64,000 nt of DNA. It comes from Plesiocystis pacifica SIR-1. GTDB lineage: Bacteria > Myxococcota_A > Polyangia > Nannocystales > Nannocystaceae. Location of the stretch: contig NZ_ABCS01000037.1 in NCBI RefSeq assembly GCF_000170895.1, forward strand, positions 20,124 through 84,123, in the 5' to 3' direction. This document shows, piece by piece, positions 26,505 to 37,264 of this stretch. Below the pieces are notes generated by a model. The model was not told the origin of the DNA. It ran no database searches and saw only the letters and a program-made list of their open reading frames with translations. Positions within the stretch are counted from its first letter, which is position 1, and each line of letters starts with the position of its first letter. The position numbers and the translations under genes were made by a program.

Positions 26505-28322
26505 ATGGCGCGCTCCTCGTTGTCTCTGGGCCTCCCGGTCCTGCTCTCGGCCGTGGCCCTGGCTGGGCTGGGACCCTCGGCCTGTGGCGGGAGCGGGAGC
26601 GCGCCCGCGCCCACGCGCGTGGACAGCATCGACGACGACGGCGCGACGAAAGGCCCGGCGACCGCCCCTCCCTCGGTGAAGCCCCGAGCACCCGACGCGC
26701 CCGCCTACGACGGGCCGCCCCTCGACGACGACCCGCTCCGCCGCGCCCGCGAGACCATCGGCCAGCGCGCCAACCCCGACGCGCCCGTCCCCCCGGCTTG
26801 CTACACGCGCACGCGGACCGAGTCCGGCGCCCTCGCCAACCCCTGCTGGGTCTGCCACGGCAGCTCGAGCCTGCCCGACCGACGACACGACCGGCAGCGC
26901 CAGGCCAGCTACGCCTTCTCCGACGCTGGCAAGGTCAACCGCTGGACCAACCTGTTCGAAGATCGCCGCGCGGCCGTCGAGGCGATCGACGACGCGACCG
27001 TGCTCGCGTGGGTCCGGGAGGACAACTACACGCCGCTGCGCGAGTTCATGGCCGCCGTGAAAGACGACCCCAGGCGGGGCAGCTACCGCGGCTACCGGCC
27101 CGACCTCGACTTCGTCGCCGGCTTCGACGAGCGGGGCTGGGCCGTCGACGGCAGCGGCTGGCGAGCGTTCCGCTTCAAGCCCTTCCCGGGCTCCTCTTGG
27201 CCGACCCACGGCAGCACCCACGACGTCGCCGTCCGCCTGCCCGAGCGCTACCGCCAGACCGAGGCGGGCGAGGCCTCCCAGGCCGTCTACGCCATCAACC
27301 TGGCGATCCTCGAGGCGAGCATGGCCAGCGACCCGGGCTTGGCCGACGAGGCCCTGCGCTGGCCGACCGAGCCCCTCGACGAGACGGTCGCGGGCGTCGA
27401 CCTCGACGGCGACGGCTTCCTCGAAAAGACCATCACCGAGCTCGCGGGCCTGCCCGAGCGCTACGTCGGCGGGGCCCACCGCCACCGCGTGCGTCGCGGG
27501 ATCTACCCCGAGGGCACCGAGTTCATCCAATCGATCCGCTACCTCGATCCCGACGCCCCCGGCATGGTCGCCGCGCGCATGAAGGAGCTGCGCTACAGCT
27601 ACAAAAAGCGCGAGCTCAGCGACTCGCGCATCCTCGCCGCCCGCAGCCAAAGGACCGAGGGCACAGCCGAGGGCACCCTGCCCGCCTACGGCGGCGGCCC
27701 CCTGAACGGGGTGAGCACCGGCTTGGGCTGGGTGCTGCAGGCCTTCATCGAGGACGACCAGGGTCGGCTGCGGGTCCAGACCGAGGAGGAGCACTTCGCC
27801 TGCGTGGGCTGCCACGCCGGCCTGGGGGTCCCCGCGGACCAGAGCTTCAGCCTCCCGCGCAAGCTCCCGGGCGCCGCGGGCTGGGCCTACCAGAGCCTCG
27901 CGGGCATGCCCGACGCGCCGCAAGTCGGGATGAGGCGGGGCGAGGTCGCGGTCTACCTCGAGCGCGCCCTGGCCGGGGACGCGCTCCGGGGCGACCGCGA
28001 GATGATCGCCCGCTGGCTCGTCGACGGGGGCGCCCTCGATGAAGCGGCGCTCGCCGACGCCGAGGACCTCGCCGCCCTGGTCATGCCCTCCCGCGCGCGC
28101 GCCCTGCTCCTCGACAAGGCCTACCTGGTCCTCGTCCGCGAGCAGAGCTTCACCCGCGGGCGCGACCCCGTCATCGACCCCGTCGAGACCGTCCACCGCC
28201 GCCTCGACGGCGAGGCGTCCACCGGCCTGTCCGAGGCCGAGCGCGTCTACACCGACGGCCGCCTCCAGCTCGCCTGGCCCGGCCTCCCAAGCCCTTCCAC
28301 CCCGCTCGGAGCCCCGCCATGA
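26505..28322 (+). CDS. Putative two-haem (CxxCH) exported protein
   Basis: 605 residues from ATG at 26505. A hydrophobic N-terminus (LSLGLPVLLSAVALAGLGPSAC) looks like a lipoprotein signal with a weak lipobox, then a Pro/Ala linker. Two c-type haem motifs are visible: CWVCH (114-118) and CVGCH (433-437), far apart, with a large domain between and no others. That suggests a dihaem protein whose haems are bridged by the intervening domain. It contains DLDGDGFLEKTI, a possible Ca loop. Haem attachment would need export to the periplasm. The stop overlaps the next start as ATGA, so it is translationally coupled to the serine peptidase. No known family named. Confidence 0.75.
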   Translation: MARSSLSLGLPVLLSAVALAGLGPSACGGSGSAPAPTRVDSIDDDGATKGPATAPPSVKPRAPDAPAYDGPPLDDDPLRRARETIGQRANPDAPVPPACYTRTRTESGALANPCWVCHGSSSLPDRRHDRQRQASYAFSDAGKVNRWTNLFEDRRAAVEAIDDATVLAWVREDNYTPLREFMAAVKDDPRRGSYRGYRPDLDFVAGFDERGWAVDGSGWRAFRFKPFPGSSWPTHGSTHDVAVRLPERYRQTEAGEASQAVYAINLAILEASMASDPGLADEALRWPTEPLDETVAGVDLDGDGFLEKTITELAGLPERYVGGAHRHRVRRGIYPEGTEFIQSIRYLDPDAPGMVAARMKELRYSYKKRELSDSRILAARSQRTEGTAEGTLPAYGGGPLNGVSTGLGWVLQAFIEDDQGRLRVQTEEEHFACVGCHAGLGVPADQSFSLPRKLPGAAGWAYQSLAGMPDAPQVGMRRGEVAVYLERALAGDALRGDREMIARWLVDGGALDEAALADAEDLAALVMPSRARALLLDKAYLVLVREQSFTRGRDPVIDPVETVHRRLDGEASTGLSEAERVYTDGRLQLAWPGLPSPSTPLGAPP

Positions 28323-29290
28323 CCCGCCCCCACCCCGATGACCCCCACGCGCCCGTCAGCAACGCGATGATCGAGCTCGACGGCGACGACGCCGACGAGG
28401 GCGAGGGCGGCGACGACCCCCAGGGCTCGCCCTTCGCCCCCGGCACCCTCGCCGCCCTGGGCCTCGAGACCCTCCCGGGCTGGACCATGGCCCGGCTGCT
28501 CAGCGCCGACCCCGATCGCCTGCGCGCCGAGTCTCACGAGGTCGAGGGCGACGTTTGGCGACCCCGCGCCATCGACAGCCTGCTCGCGCCCGCCGACGGC
28601 TACGCCCAAGAGTCCGTCATCGGCAAGGACGAGCGCGTGCGCCTGCACCAGACCCACCGCTACCCCTGGCGGGCCATCTGCGAGCTGCGCATCCACGCCA
28701 AGACCGGCGAGGTGTTCGCCGGCACGGGCTGGTTCGCCGGACCCCACACGGTGATCACCGCCGGCCACTGCGTCCACCTCGAGCGCATGGGCGGCTGGGC
28801 GGCGAGCGTCGAGCTCGTGCCCGGGCGCGACGGCGACGACCGCCCCTACTCGAGCATCCGCGCGACCCAGCTGCGCAGCGTCCGGGGCTGGACCGTCGAC
28901 GCCCACAGCCGCCACGACTACGGCGCGATCTTGCTGCCCAAGGGCCAGGGCCTGCCCGAGGTCGGCAGCTTCGCGACTGGCGTCTACTCCGACGCGTGCC
29001 TGCGCGGGGCCTACCTCAACCTCGCGGGCTACCCGGCGGACAAGCCCCTGGGTACCGCGTGGTGGATGGCCCGGCGGGCCAAGACCGTCGACGCGGACCA
29101 GCTGCACTACGACATCGATACGGCGATCGGCCAAAGCGGCGCGCCGGTGTGGATGCTGGACCACCGCTGCCGGCGGCGCGTGGTCGGGATCCATACGAGC
29201 GGCTCGAGCCTGGGCAACTCGGCGACGCGAATCACGGCGCAGGTGTTGGCGAACATTCGCCGCTGGGTCGCCGAGGGCAACGCGGGCTAG
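28319..29290 (+). CDS. Trypsin-like serine peptidase (V8/Glu-endopeptidase-like)
   Basis: 323 residues. The catalytic triad is visible: His150 in VITAGHC, Asp200 in HDYGAI, Ser273 in GQSGAPV. The spacing fits the S1 family in its V8-like branch, and the fold begins at ~110 (GTGWFAGPHTVITAGHC). The N-terminal ~100 residues are acidic and Pro/Asp-rich with no clear signal peptide, so export may depend on another route or the start may be mis-set. Coupled by ATGA to the CxxCH protein upstream, suggesting the two work together outside the cytoplasm. The peptidase could process its partner or act in extracellular digestion, a usual trait of predatory myxobacteria; that is inference. Confidence 0.85.
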   Translation: MTRPHPDDPHAPVSNAMIELDGDDADEGEGGDDPQGSPFAPGTLAALGLETLPGWTMARLLSADPDRLRAESHEVEGDVWRPRAIDSLLAPADGYAQESVIGKDERVRLHQTHRYPWRAICELRIHAKTGEVFAGTGWFAGPHTVITAGHCVHLERMGGWAASVELVPGRDGDDRPYSSIRATQLRSVRGWTVDAHSRHDYGAILLPKGQGLPEVGSFATGVYSDACLRGAYLNLAGYPADKPLGTAWWMARRAKTVDADQLHYDIDTAIGQSGAPVWMLDHRCRRRVVGIHTSGSSLGNSATRITAQVLANIRRWVAEGNAG

Positions 29291-29329
29291 CGGCGCTCGG
29301 CTCGAGGTGGAAAGCCGACGCCACCCACG

Positions 29330-30691
29330 TCAGGGCGACTCCGCGAGCAGGCCCTCGATCTCCTCGCGGAACTCCGTCTTCAACACCTCGAAGGCCTCCC
29401 CCGTCGCGGGCCCCGAAAAGCCGCTGTAGACCCGCCGCACCTTGCCGTCCCGGCCGATGAAGATCGTCGTCGGATAGGCCGCCACCTCCGACAAGTCCGG
29501 CACGCGCAGCGCCGCCGACTTCTTGTCGCTCGTCCCCCCGAGCAACAGCGGATAGTCGACGTCGTGGCGCCGAGCGTAGCGCTCCACCATGTCCATGTCG
29601 GACTGCTCGTCGCCGGAGAACTCGAAGGCGATGCCGACCATCTCGAGCCCGCGCCCGCGGTACGCGGCGTACCACTCGCTCATCAGCGGCGCCTGGTCGT
29701 TGCAGTTGGGGCACCAGGTCCCGAACAGCTCCACGAGCACGACCTTGCCCACAAAGCGCGGGTCGTCCTGGGTGAGGCTCCCGCCCCCGAGCTGGTGAAA
29801 GTCGAAGTGGAAGCGGCCGTCGCTCGCGGTCAGCTCGACGATCTCGAAGGGATCGGCCAACCCCGTGCTCGCGCCGGCCTCGACGGGGGTCCCGGCGAAG
29901 GTCGCGTGGTAGCTGTCCCGGGACCAAAAGTGACCGTCGACGAGCTCGCCCTCGTCGAGCTTGGCCCGAAACGAAAAGGCGTGCGCGCCGTCGAAGACCG
30001 CGAGCTGCAGCTGGTCCTCGACCAGGGCCCCCTCGAGGTAGCGGTAGTCCCCCGTGTCGGTGAGGATCGTCCCCTCGACCCACGGCTCGGCCCCGGGGCC
30101 GTGGCGGGTCTGGAGCTCGGCGAGGCCGGCGTAGGTGCTGCCGTCGTCCTCGGAGAAGGTCAGGGACCAACGCCCGGACAGCGGGCGGAGCTGCTCGTGC
30201 TCGACCACGAAGCGCTCGTGGGCGTTGGGCTCGGCGTGAAAGGACATCTGCGTCAGCCCGCCCGGACCCGGGGCTCGGCGTCGCCACGTCCCGACGATCT
30301 GCGCCTCCTCGCGCTCGTCGACGCTCCAGCGCCCCTCGAGCACGGAGTCGTAGTGGGCCAGCTCGAGGCGGAGCTGCTGGTCCCGGACCTCGGCAGCGTC
30401 GAAGGCGAAGCGCTCGTGCTCGTCGACGAGCGCGCCTCCCTTTGCGTCGATCTCGACCAGGAAGGGCAGGCGGCCCCCGGGACTGTCGAGGACGAAGCGC
30501 CAGGTGCCGTGAAAGCGCGCCGGGATGACGGCCTCGGGGCTCAGCTCGGACGGCGCCGCCTCCCGCTTCGAGGTCCTGCGCGCCTCCGGGCTCGCGTCGG
30601 GTGAGGCCTCGCGCGGCGAACAGCCCGAGCCCAACACCAAGCCCGCGACCAGCGCGAAGGCCCGAAGGGTGAACGCGGGCGTCGCAGGCAT
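29330..30691 (-). CDS. TlpA-like thioredoxin-fold lipoprotein
   Basis: 453 residues from ATG at 30691 (MPATPAFTLRAFALVAGLVLGSGC), which begins right at a lipoprotein signal; ATG at 30700 or 30736 would add only a few residues. The lipobox GSGC gives lipidation at Cys24. Residues ~50-300 are beta-rich with LAELQTRH and VEGTILTDTGDYRYLEG, probably a jelly-roll-like substrate domain. The C-terminal ~150 residues are a TlpA/AhpC-TSA thioredoxin fold with FGTWCPNC redox Cys pair and cis-Pro region AAYPTTIFIGRDG. It likely reduces disulfides in the periplasm. It converges on the serine peptidase gene. Confidence 0.85.
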   Translation of the reverse strand: MPATPAFTLRAFALVAGLVLGSGCSPREASPDASPEARRTSKREAAPSELSPEAVIPARFHGTWRFVLDSPGGRLPFLVEIDAKGGALVDEHERFAFDAAEVRDQQLRLELAHYDSVLEGRWSVDEREEAQIVGTWRRRAPGPGGLTQMSFHAEPNAHERFVVEHEQLRPLSGRWSLTFSEDDGSTYAGLAELQTRHGPGAEPWVEGTILTDTGDYRYLEGALVEDQLQLAVFDGAHAFSFRAKLDEGELVDGHFWSRDSYHATFAGTPVEAGASTGLADPFEIVELTASDGRFHFDFHQLGGGSLTQDDPRFVGKVVLVELFGTWCPNCNDQAPLMSEWYAAYRGRGLEMVGIAFEFSGDEQSDMDMVERYARRHDVDYPLLLGGTSDKKSAALRVPDLSEVAAYPTTIFIGRDGKVRRVYSGFSGPATGEAFEVLKTEFREEIEGLLAESP

Positions 30692-30993
30692 GGCGGCCAT
30701 GCTCGCACGAGCCAGCGCCCCTGGAGGAAAGACCATCCGTGCCCGTTCACACCAGCTGGGGCAGCGCGATCACCCGGAGCGAGGCTCCCCTGGGCCTGCC
30801 TCCCCATCCCGCGGGGTGCGCGGCCGCCAGGAGCCGCCGGGGGCCACCTGGCCGGGGGGCCGCCTCAACACCGGGTAACACCGCCTCAGAGCCCACGTAG
30901 GCCGGACGAAAGCGAGCGCAGCCCGCCGGGGGCCAGGCGGATCACGGCCCGCTGGACGGCGCCCGCGCTTTTCGCTAACAGACGCTCGCCACC

Positions 30994-32076
30994 ATGTATC
31001 CCGACAAGATTCCAATTTTTGGCGACTTCGGCATCGCGCCCTACGGCATCATGGTCGCGACCGGCCTCCTCCTCGCCATCATTTTTGGCGGCAGGGAGAA
31101 CGAGCGCATCAAGCTCATGACCCCCGAGCTGTGGGAGAAGGTCGCGCTGTGGACCGTGATCTGGGGCCTGCTCGCGTCGCGCATGCTCTACGTGCTCACG
31201 GAGCTCGATCGCTTCATGGCGGGGCCGGCGTGGAAGCTGATCGCGCTGTGGGAGGGTGGCCTGGTGTTTTACGGCGGGCCCCTCGGCGCCGTCGGGTACC
31301 TGATCTGGCACTTCGTCATCCGCCGGCACCCGCCCACGGAGACCGAGGAGGTCGTCAAGGAGATCGGCCCGATCACCATGCGTCAGGGCTGGACCCGGAT
31401 GCTGCGCTTTTTCGACCTCGGCGCGCCCTTTTTGGCCCTCGCCCACGCCTTTGGCCGCATCGGCTGCGTGTTCGCGGGCTGCTGCTACGGCGCCGCCCAC
31501 GAGGGACCCTTCTCCCTCCACTACCCCGAGGCGGCGACGGGCGCCCACATCCCGGGCGGCATGGGGCGCTACCCGATCCCGATGGTCGAGTCGGTCATCG
31601 AGTTCAGCATCTTCGTGTGGCTGTACTTCTACCTGACCCGGAACAAGAAGTTCCACGGCCAGGTGATGCTGCACTACGTCATCCTCTACCCCATCGCGCG
31701 CTTCGTGCTCGAGATGTTCCGGGGTGACGCCGTGCGCGGCTACGTGTTCGAGGTCGACACCGCCGCCATGGCCACCAAGCTCGGCCTCGACCCCAGCGTC
31801 CCGCTGATGATGACGACCAGCCAGTTCATCTCGCTGTTCGTCGTGGGCGCGGCGATCGTGCTGATCTTCGTGGGCCGCAAGGCCTCCGCCGACGGTCCCA
31901 TCGCGGACATCGAGTGGGCCGAGGCCCAGGCCGCCGCGGACGAGGAAGAGGACGACGACGAAGAGGACGACGACGAGGACGAGGGCGAGGACGCCGCGGA
32001 CGAGTCGGAGGCCGAAGAGGAACCGGGAGACGAACCGGAAGGCGATGGCGAGGATGAGGATGAGGACGCCGAATAG
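30994..32076 (+). CDS. lgt: Prolipoprotein diacylglyceryl transferase
   Basis: 360 residues from ATG at 30994. Transfers a diacylglycerol from phosphatidylglycerol to the lipobox Cys of prolipoproteins, the first lipidation step, in the inner membrane. Seven or so hydrophobic segments and the family motifs EGGLVFYGG (87-95), HAFGRIGCVFAGCCYG (151-166) and RYPIPMVES are present, with FRGD near the C-terminal end of the core. The GRIGCVFAGCCYG form is the variant seen in several delta-group and Gram-positive Lgt. Unusually, it carries a ~55-residue tail made almost only of Glu/Asp/Ala after the last helix. The many lipoproteins nearby would be its substrates. Confidence 0.93.
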   Translation: MYPDKIPIFGDFGIAPYGIMVATGLLLAIIFGGRENERIKLMTPELWEKVALWTVIWGLLASRMLYVLTELDRFMAGPAWKLIALWEGGLVFYGGPLGAVGYLIWHFVIRRHPPTETEEVVKEIGPITMRQGWTRMLRFFDLGAPFLALAHAFGRIGCVFAGCCYGAAHEGPFSLHYPEAATGAHIPGGMGRYPIPMVESVIEFSIFVWLYFYLTRNKKFHGQVMLHYVILYPIARFVLEMFRGDAVRGYVFEVDTAAMATKLGLDPSVPLMMTTSQFISLFVVGAAIVLIFVGRKASADGPIADIEWAEAQAAADEEEDDDEEDDDEDEGEDAADESEAEEEPGDEPEGDGEDEDEDAE

Positions 32077-32118
32077 TCGTCCCTGAAACCTTCACCGTCC
32101 GCGGAGGGTCGGCCGAGA

Positions 32119-33408
32119 GTGCGCATGCGCTCTGCCGGCCCTCTCGCGTTGATGCTGCTCACCTCGCTCGCGTGCGCGTCGCCTGACGCTCCGCCGCCGA
32201 CGGACGCTCCGACGGACGAGGCCGATCCGCAGGCCCAGGTCCGCGCACGCCTCGAGGCCATGCTCGCCGCGAACCCCGAGCACGGCGGGGTGCTCTACGT
32301 GTTCGCCCGCTCGGCCGCGGCCCGGGGCGAGCACGCCGAGGCCCTCGCCCACCTCGAGCGCCTCGCGGCCGTCCCCACCTGGGACTACCCCCTCGAGGCC
32401 TCGGACTTTGGCGCCCTCGCCGACACCCCCGAGTTCCAGGCCATCGCCGCGCAGCTCTCGGCTCGCGCCCCGGCGGTCGAGCACGGGGCCGTCGCCATGG
32501 AGCTCGACCGCCTCGACCTGCTCCCCGAAGGCGTCGCCTGGAACCCCCGGACGAACGAGCTCCTGGTCGGGAGCCTCTACGAGCGGGCGGTCTACGCCGC
32601 CGATACCCGCGGGCAGACCCGGGCGCTCGTCGCCCCGCGGACCGAGGGCCTGCTCGGCGTGCTCGGCATGGAGGTCGACGCGAGCCGCCAGCAGCTGTGG
32701 GTCGTGGCCGTCGGCGCCCCCTTCGTTCCGAGCCTCGACGAGGCCGAGCAGGGCCTCGGCGGCGTGTGGGGCTTCTCGCTCGACCCGGCCGACGAGGGCC
32801 GCTTCCTCGGCCGCGCCCTCGGGCCGCACCCGGGCCTCAACGACCTCACCGTCTTGGCCGACGGCCGCGTCGTCGCCACGGACTCGGGCGCTGGCGCCCT
32901 GTGGGTCCACACCCCCGGCGAAGACCCCAGCGCGACCGGGAGCTTCGTCGAGCTGGCGGCGCCCGGCACCTTCTTCGGCGCCAACGGCATCGTCGCCGGA
33001 CCCGAGCCCGGGGTCGTCTACGTCGCCGACTTCGAGGGCATCCACCGCGTCGACACCAGCGGCGCGGTCGAGCGCCTCGCCCTGCCCGAGGGCGCGGGCG
33101 TGGCCACGCTGGGCGGCATCGACGGCCTCGCGCGTTCAGGCACGACCCTCGTCGGCGTCCAGAACCTCTTCTCCCCCGGCCGCGTGTGGGCCATCGAGCT
33201 CGACGCCAGCGGGCGCGCCCTCGTCCGCGCGCGCATCCTCGACGACACCCACCCGCGCATGGGCGGGCCGACGACTGGCGCGTTCGTGGATGCGACCCGC
33301 TTTTGGTACCTCGCCAACGCGAGCTTGCAGTTCAGCCCCGAGGGGCTGCGCGAGGCCGGCCCCGACGATCGCCACGTGATCCTCGAGGCCCGCATCGACC
33401 CAAGCTGA
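32119..33408 (+). CDS. Lipoprotein with SMP-30-like beta-propeller
   Basis: 429 residues. GTG at 32119 lies 10 nt after GGAGGG; ATG at 32125 (GAGAG five bases before) is equally likely and changes two residues. Signal MRSAGPLALMLLTSLAC then an Asp/Pro linker. A short helical TPR-like part (~35-100: GVLYVFARSAAARGEHAEALAHLERL) precedes a six-bladed propeller (~120-425) with LPEGVAWNP, HPGLNDLTVLADGRVVATDSG and GANGIV, like SMP-30/gluconolactonase/LRE proteins. Catalytic metal ligands of gluconolactonases are only partly evident, so it may bind rather than hydrolyse. Located outside the cytoplasm. Confidence 0.78.
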   Translation: MRMRSAGPLALMLLTSLACASPDAPPPTDAPTDEADPQAQVRARLEAMLAANPEHGGVLYVFARSAAARGEHAEALAHLERLAAVPTWDYPLEASDFGALADTPEFQAIAAQLSARAPAVEHGAVAMELDRLDLLPEGVAWNPRTNELLVGSLYERAVYAADTRGQTRALVAPRTEGLLGVLGMEVDASRQQLWVVAVGAPFVPSLDEAEQGLGGVWGFSLDPADEGRFLGRALGPHPGLNDLTVLADGRVVATDSGAGALWVHTPGEDPSATGSFVELAAPGTFFGANGIVAGPEPGVVYVADFEGIHRVDTSGAVERLALPEGAGVATLGGIDGLARSGTTLVGVQNLFSPGRVWAIELDASGRALVRARILDDTHPRMGGPTTGAFVDATRFWYLANASLQFSPEGLREAGPDDRHVILEARIDPS

Positions 33409-33426
33409 CCCGGAGCCGCCCAGACT

Positions 33427-34041
33427 TCAAGGCGTGAAGCGGTCGGTCACGTCGGGCGGATCGGCGACCACGGTGCCCTGGGTCGTGACCGCGCCGTCCA
33501 TGGTCGTGACCACGTCGAGGAGCACGACGTTGCCCTGGAGGTAGACCAGGTGCAGGCGCAGCAAGTTGGCGTCCTGGTCGACGACGGTCTGGATCACCCG
33601 CGCCCCGCGCTCGACGGTGGTCCGCACCTGCCAGCTCGCCTGGGCCGTGCCGAACAGGTTGCCCGAGTCGTCGAAGGTGTCGACCTTCCACACCCGCTCG
33701 GCCGTGGTGTCTGCCGTGGACGGCCAATTGGGGCTGTCGCCGTCGGGCACGGGGTTGAAGGTGTTGTTGATGGTGATGCTCTTGCGCCCGTCGGCCGAGC
33801 CGCGGTCGACCCAGGCCTTGTAGCGCGCGGCGAAGGTGGCGACGGTCGCCCCCGTGGCATCCCGCACGCTGAGCTCGTAGGCCATGTACTGACGATCGCT
33901 GCCCGGCGCGAGGTCGAGGACCTGGAGGTCGCCCAGCTGGCCGTAGGTGGCGTTGAAGTCGAAGCTGGTGTCCTCGGTGATCGAGTTGCCACCGCCGTTG
34001 AGAATGATGTCAGTCTGCGATTGGCCTTGATGGGTCGGCAT
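33427..34041 (-). CDS. Hypothetical beta-rich protein
   Basis: 204 residues from ATG at 34041, preceded by a strong AAGGGAG. No signal peptide, membrane segment or Cys. It alternates strands typical of a beta-sandwich (DLQVLDLAPGSDRQYMAYELSVRD, LLRLHLVYLQGNVVLLDVVTTMDG). No family recognised. It converges on the SMP-30-like gene with an 18-bp gap and is divergent from egtB. Confidence 0.65.
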   Translation of the reverse strand: MPTHQGQSQTDIILNGGGNSITEDTSFDFNATYGQLGDLQVLDLAPGSDRQYMAYELSVRDATGATVATFAARYKAWVDRGSADGRKSITINNTFNPVPDGDSPNWPSTADTTAERVWKVDTFDDSGNLFGTAQASWQVRTTVERGARVIQTVVDQDANLLRLHLVYLQGNVVLLDVVTTMDGAVTTQGTVVADPPDVTDRFTP

Positions 34042-34192
34042 GCTCGGTCTCCCTTTGGATCAGTAACCGGCGCCGGGTGATCCCGTCACGAAAAACTCGG
34101 ACTTTTTCCTCCCCGGATGTCCGTGTACCTGCACGCCCTAGCAGACCTGCTTGCTTGACGAGGATGTCGACGACGGCAAAGCTGGACCCGCC

Positions 34193-35554
34193 ATGGCGGC
34201 CCGCTTCGACCCCGAACACCTGTCCGCGGCCTTTAGCCGGGTCCGAGACCTGAGCCTGGCCCTCGCCGAGCCCCTCGAGCCCGAGGACCAGTGCATCCAG
34301 AGCATGCCCGACGTCAGCCCGACGAAGTGGCACCTGGCCCACACCAGCTGGTTCTTCGAGACCTTCGTGCTCGCCGGCCCGGACTTCGCCCCGTACCGAT
34401 CGGGCTGGGACTTCCTGTTCAACAGCTACTACCAGACCGTCGGCGAGATGCACGCCCGGCCCCAGCGGGGCCTGCTCTCGCGCCCGACCGTGTCCGAGAT
34501 CCAGAGCTACCGCCGCTGGGTCGACGAGCGGGTCCTCGAGCTCCTCGCCCGCGGAGCCTCGGACGCCCAACTGCGACTCGTCGAGCTCGGCCTGCACCAC
34601 GAGCAGCAGCACCAGGAGTTGTTGCTCACCGACATCCTGCACGTCCTCTCGGCCAACCCCCTCGCGCCCAGCTACCGCCGCGAGCCCCGAGCGCCCTCGC
34701 CGAGCGAAGCCCAGGCGCTGCGCTGGATCGAAGACCCCGGCGGGCTCGTGGAGGTCGGCCGAGACCTCGACGCGCCCGCGGCCGGCTTTGGCTTCGACAA
34801 CGAGGGCCCGCGGCACAAGCGGTGGCTCGAGCCCTTCGCCGTGGCCAGCCGGCCCGCGACCTGCGGCGAGTACCTGGCCTTCATGGCCGACGGGGGCTAC
34901 CGGCGGCCGCAGCTGTGGCTCGCCGAGGGCTGGGACACGGTCTGCGCCGAGCGCTGGACCGCCCCGGCCTACTGGCGCGCCGCCGACCCCAGCGACACGG
35001 ATCCCAGCGACACGGATCCCGGGTCCTGGTCCATCTTCACCCTCGACGGCCAGCGCCCCCTCGGCCTCGACGAGCCCGTCACCCACCTCAGCTACTACGA
35101 GGCCGACGCCTTCGCCCGCTGGTCCGAGGCCCGGCTGCCCTCGGAGGCCGAGTGGGAGCGCGTCGTCGATGGCGTGGTCCGGGCCCGCGCCGGCACCGAC
35201 CTGCGCGCGACCGCCAACCTCTTGCCGCTCACCGGCGAGGGCCTGGCCAGCGCCGCCCTCCACCCCGAGGCCGCCAGCTTGCGCGAGGCCGACGACGAGA
35301 CCAGCGGCCTGGCCCAGGTGTTCGGCGAAGTGTGGGAGTGGACCGCCAGCCCCTACGCCCCCTTCCCCGGCTACCGCGCCCCGCCCGGGGCCGTGGGCGA
35401 GTACAACGGCAAGTTCATGTGCAACCAGATGGTCCTGCGCGGGGGCTCGTGCGTCACGCCGGCGGACCACGTGCGCGTCGGCTACCGCAACTTCTTCCAC
35501 GCGCCCAAGCGCTGGCAGTTCACGGGCGTGCGCTTGGCTCGCGATCTGAGCTAA
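34193..35554 (+). CDS. egtB: Ergothioneine biosynthesis protein EgtB
   Basis: 453 residues from ATG at 34193; the frame is open from TTG 34151 but the ATG begins at the conserved N-terminus. EgtB joins hercynine (trimethyl-histidine) to a thiol donor by O2- and Fe(II)-dependent sulfoxide formation. The DinB_2-like part holds the iron ligands: His50 in WHLAHTSWFFETF and H136/H140 in HHEQQHQELLLTD. The FGE-sulfatase part follows (ATCGEYLAFMADGGY, LPSEAEWE, VWEWTASPYAPFPGY, MVLRGGSC, RNFFHA). No egtD or other pathway gene is in the window. A perfect 15-bp tandem duplication (34991-35020) adds a SDTDP repeat in a loop. Confidence 0.92.
   Translation: MAARFDPEHLSAAFSRVRDLSLALAEPLEPEDQCIQSMPDVSPTKWHLAHTSWFFETFVLAGPDFAPYRSGWDFLFNSYYQTVGEMHARPQRGLLSRPTVSEIQSYRRWVDERVLELLARGASDAQLRLVELGLHHEQQHQELLLTDILHVLSANPLAPSYRREPRAPSPSEAQALRWIEDPGGLVEVGRDLDAPAAGFGFDNEGPRHKRWLEPFAVASRPATCGEYLAFMADGGYRRPQLWLAEGWDTVCAERWTAPAYWRAADPSDTDPSDTDPGSWSIFTLDGQRPLGLDEPVTHLSYYEADAFARWSEARLPSEAEWERVVDGVVRARAGTDLRATANLLPLTGEGLASAALHPEAASLREADDETSGLAQVFGEVWEWTASPYAPFPGYRAPPGAVGEYNGKFMCNQMVLRGGSCVTPADHVRVGYRNFFHAPKRWQFTGVRLARDLS
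34991..35020 (+). repeat. Two perfect 15-bp tandem copies inside egtB
   Basis: AGCGACACGGATCCC occurs twice in a row, in frame, encoding repeated SDTDP in a loop of EgtB. Recent slippage product; reading frame kept. Confidence 0.85.
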
Positions 35555-35599
35555 CCCATCGCCAGCATCGCGCGAGTGAGCGCGGGGTACAGTCCGCGC

Positions 35600-37264
<1,665 letters not shown>

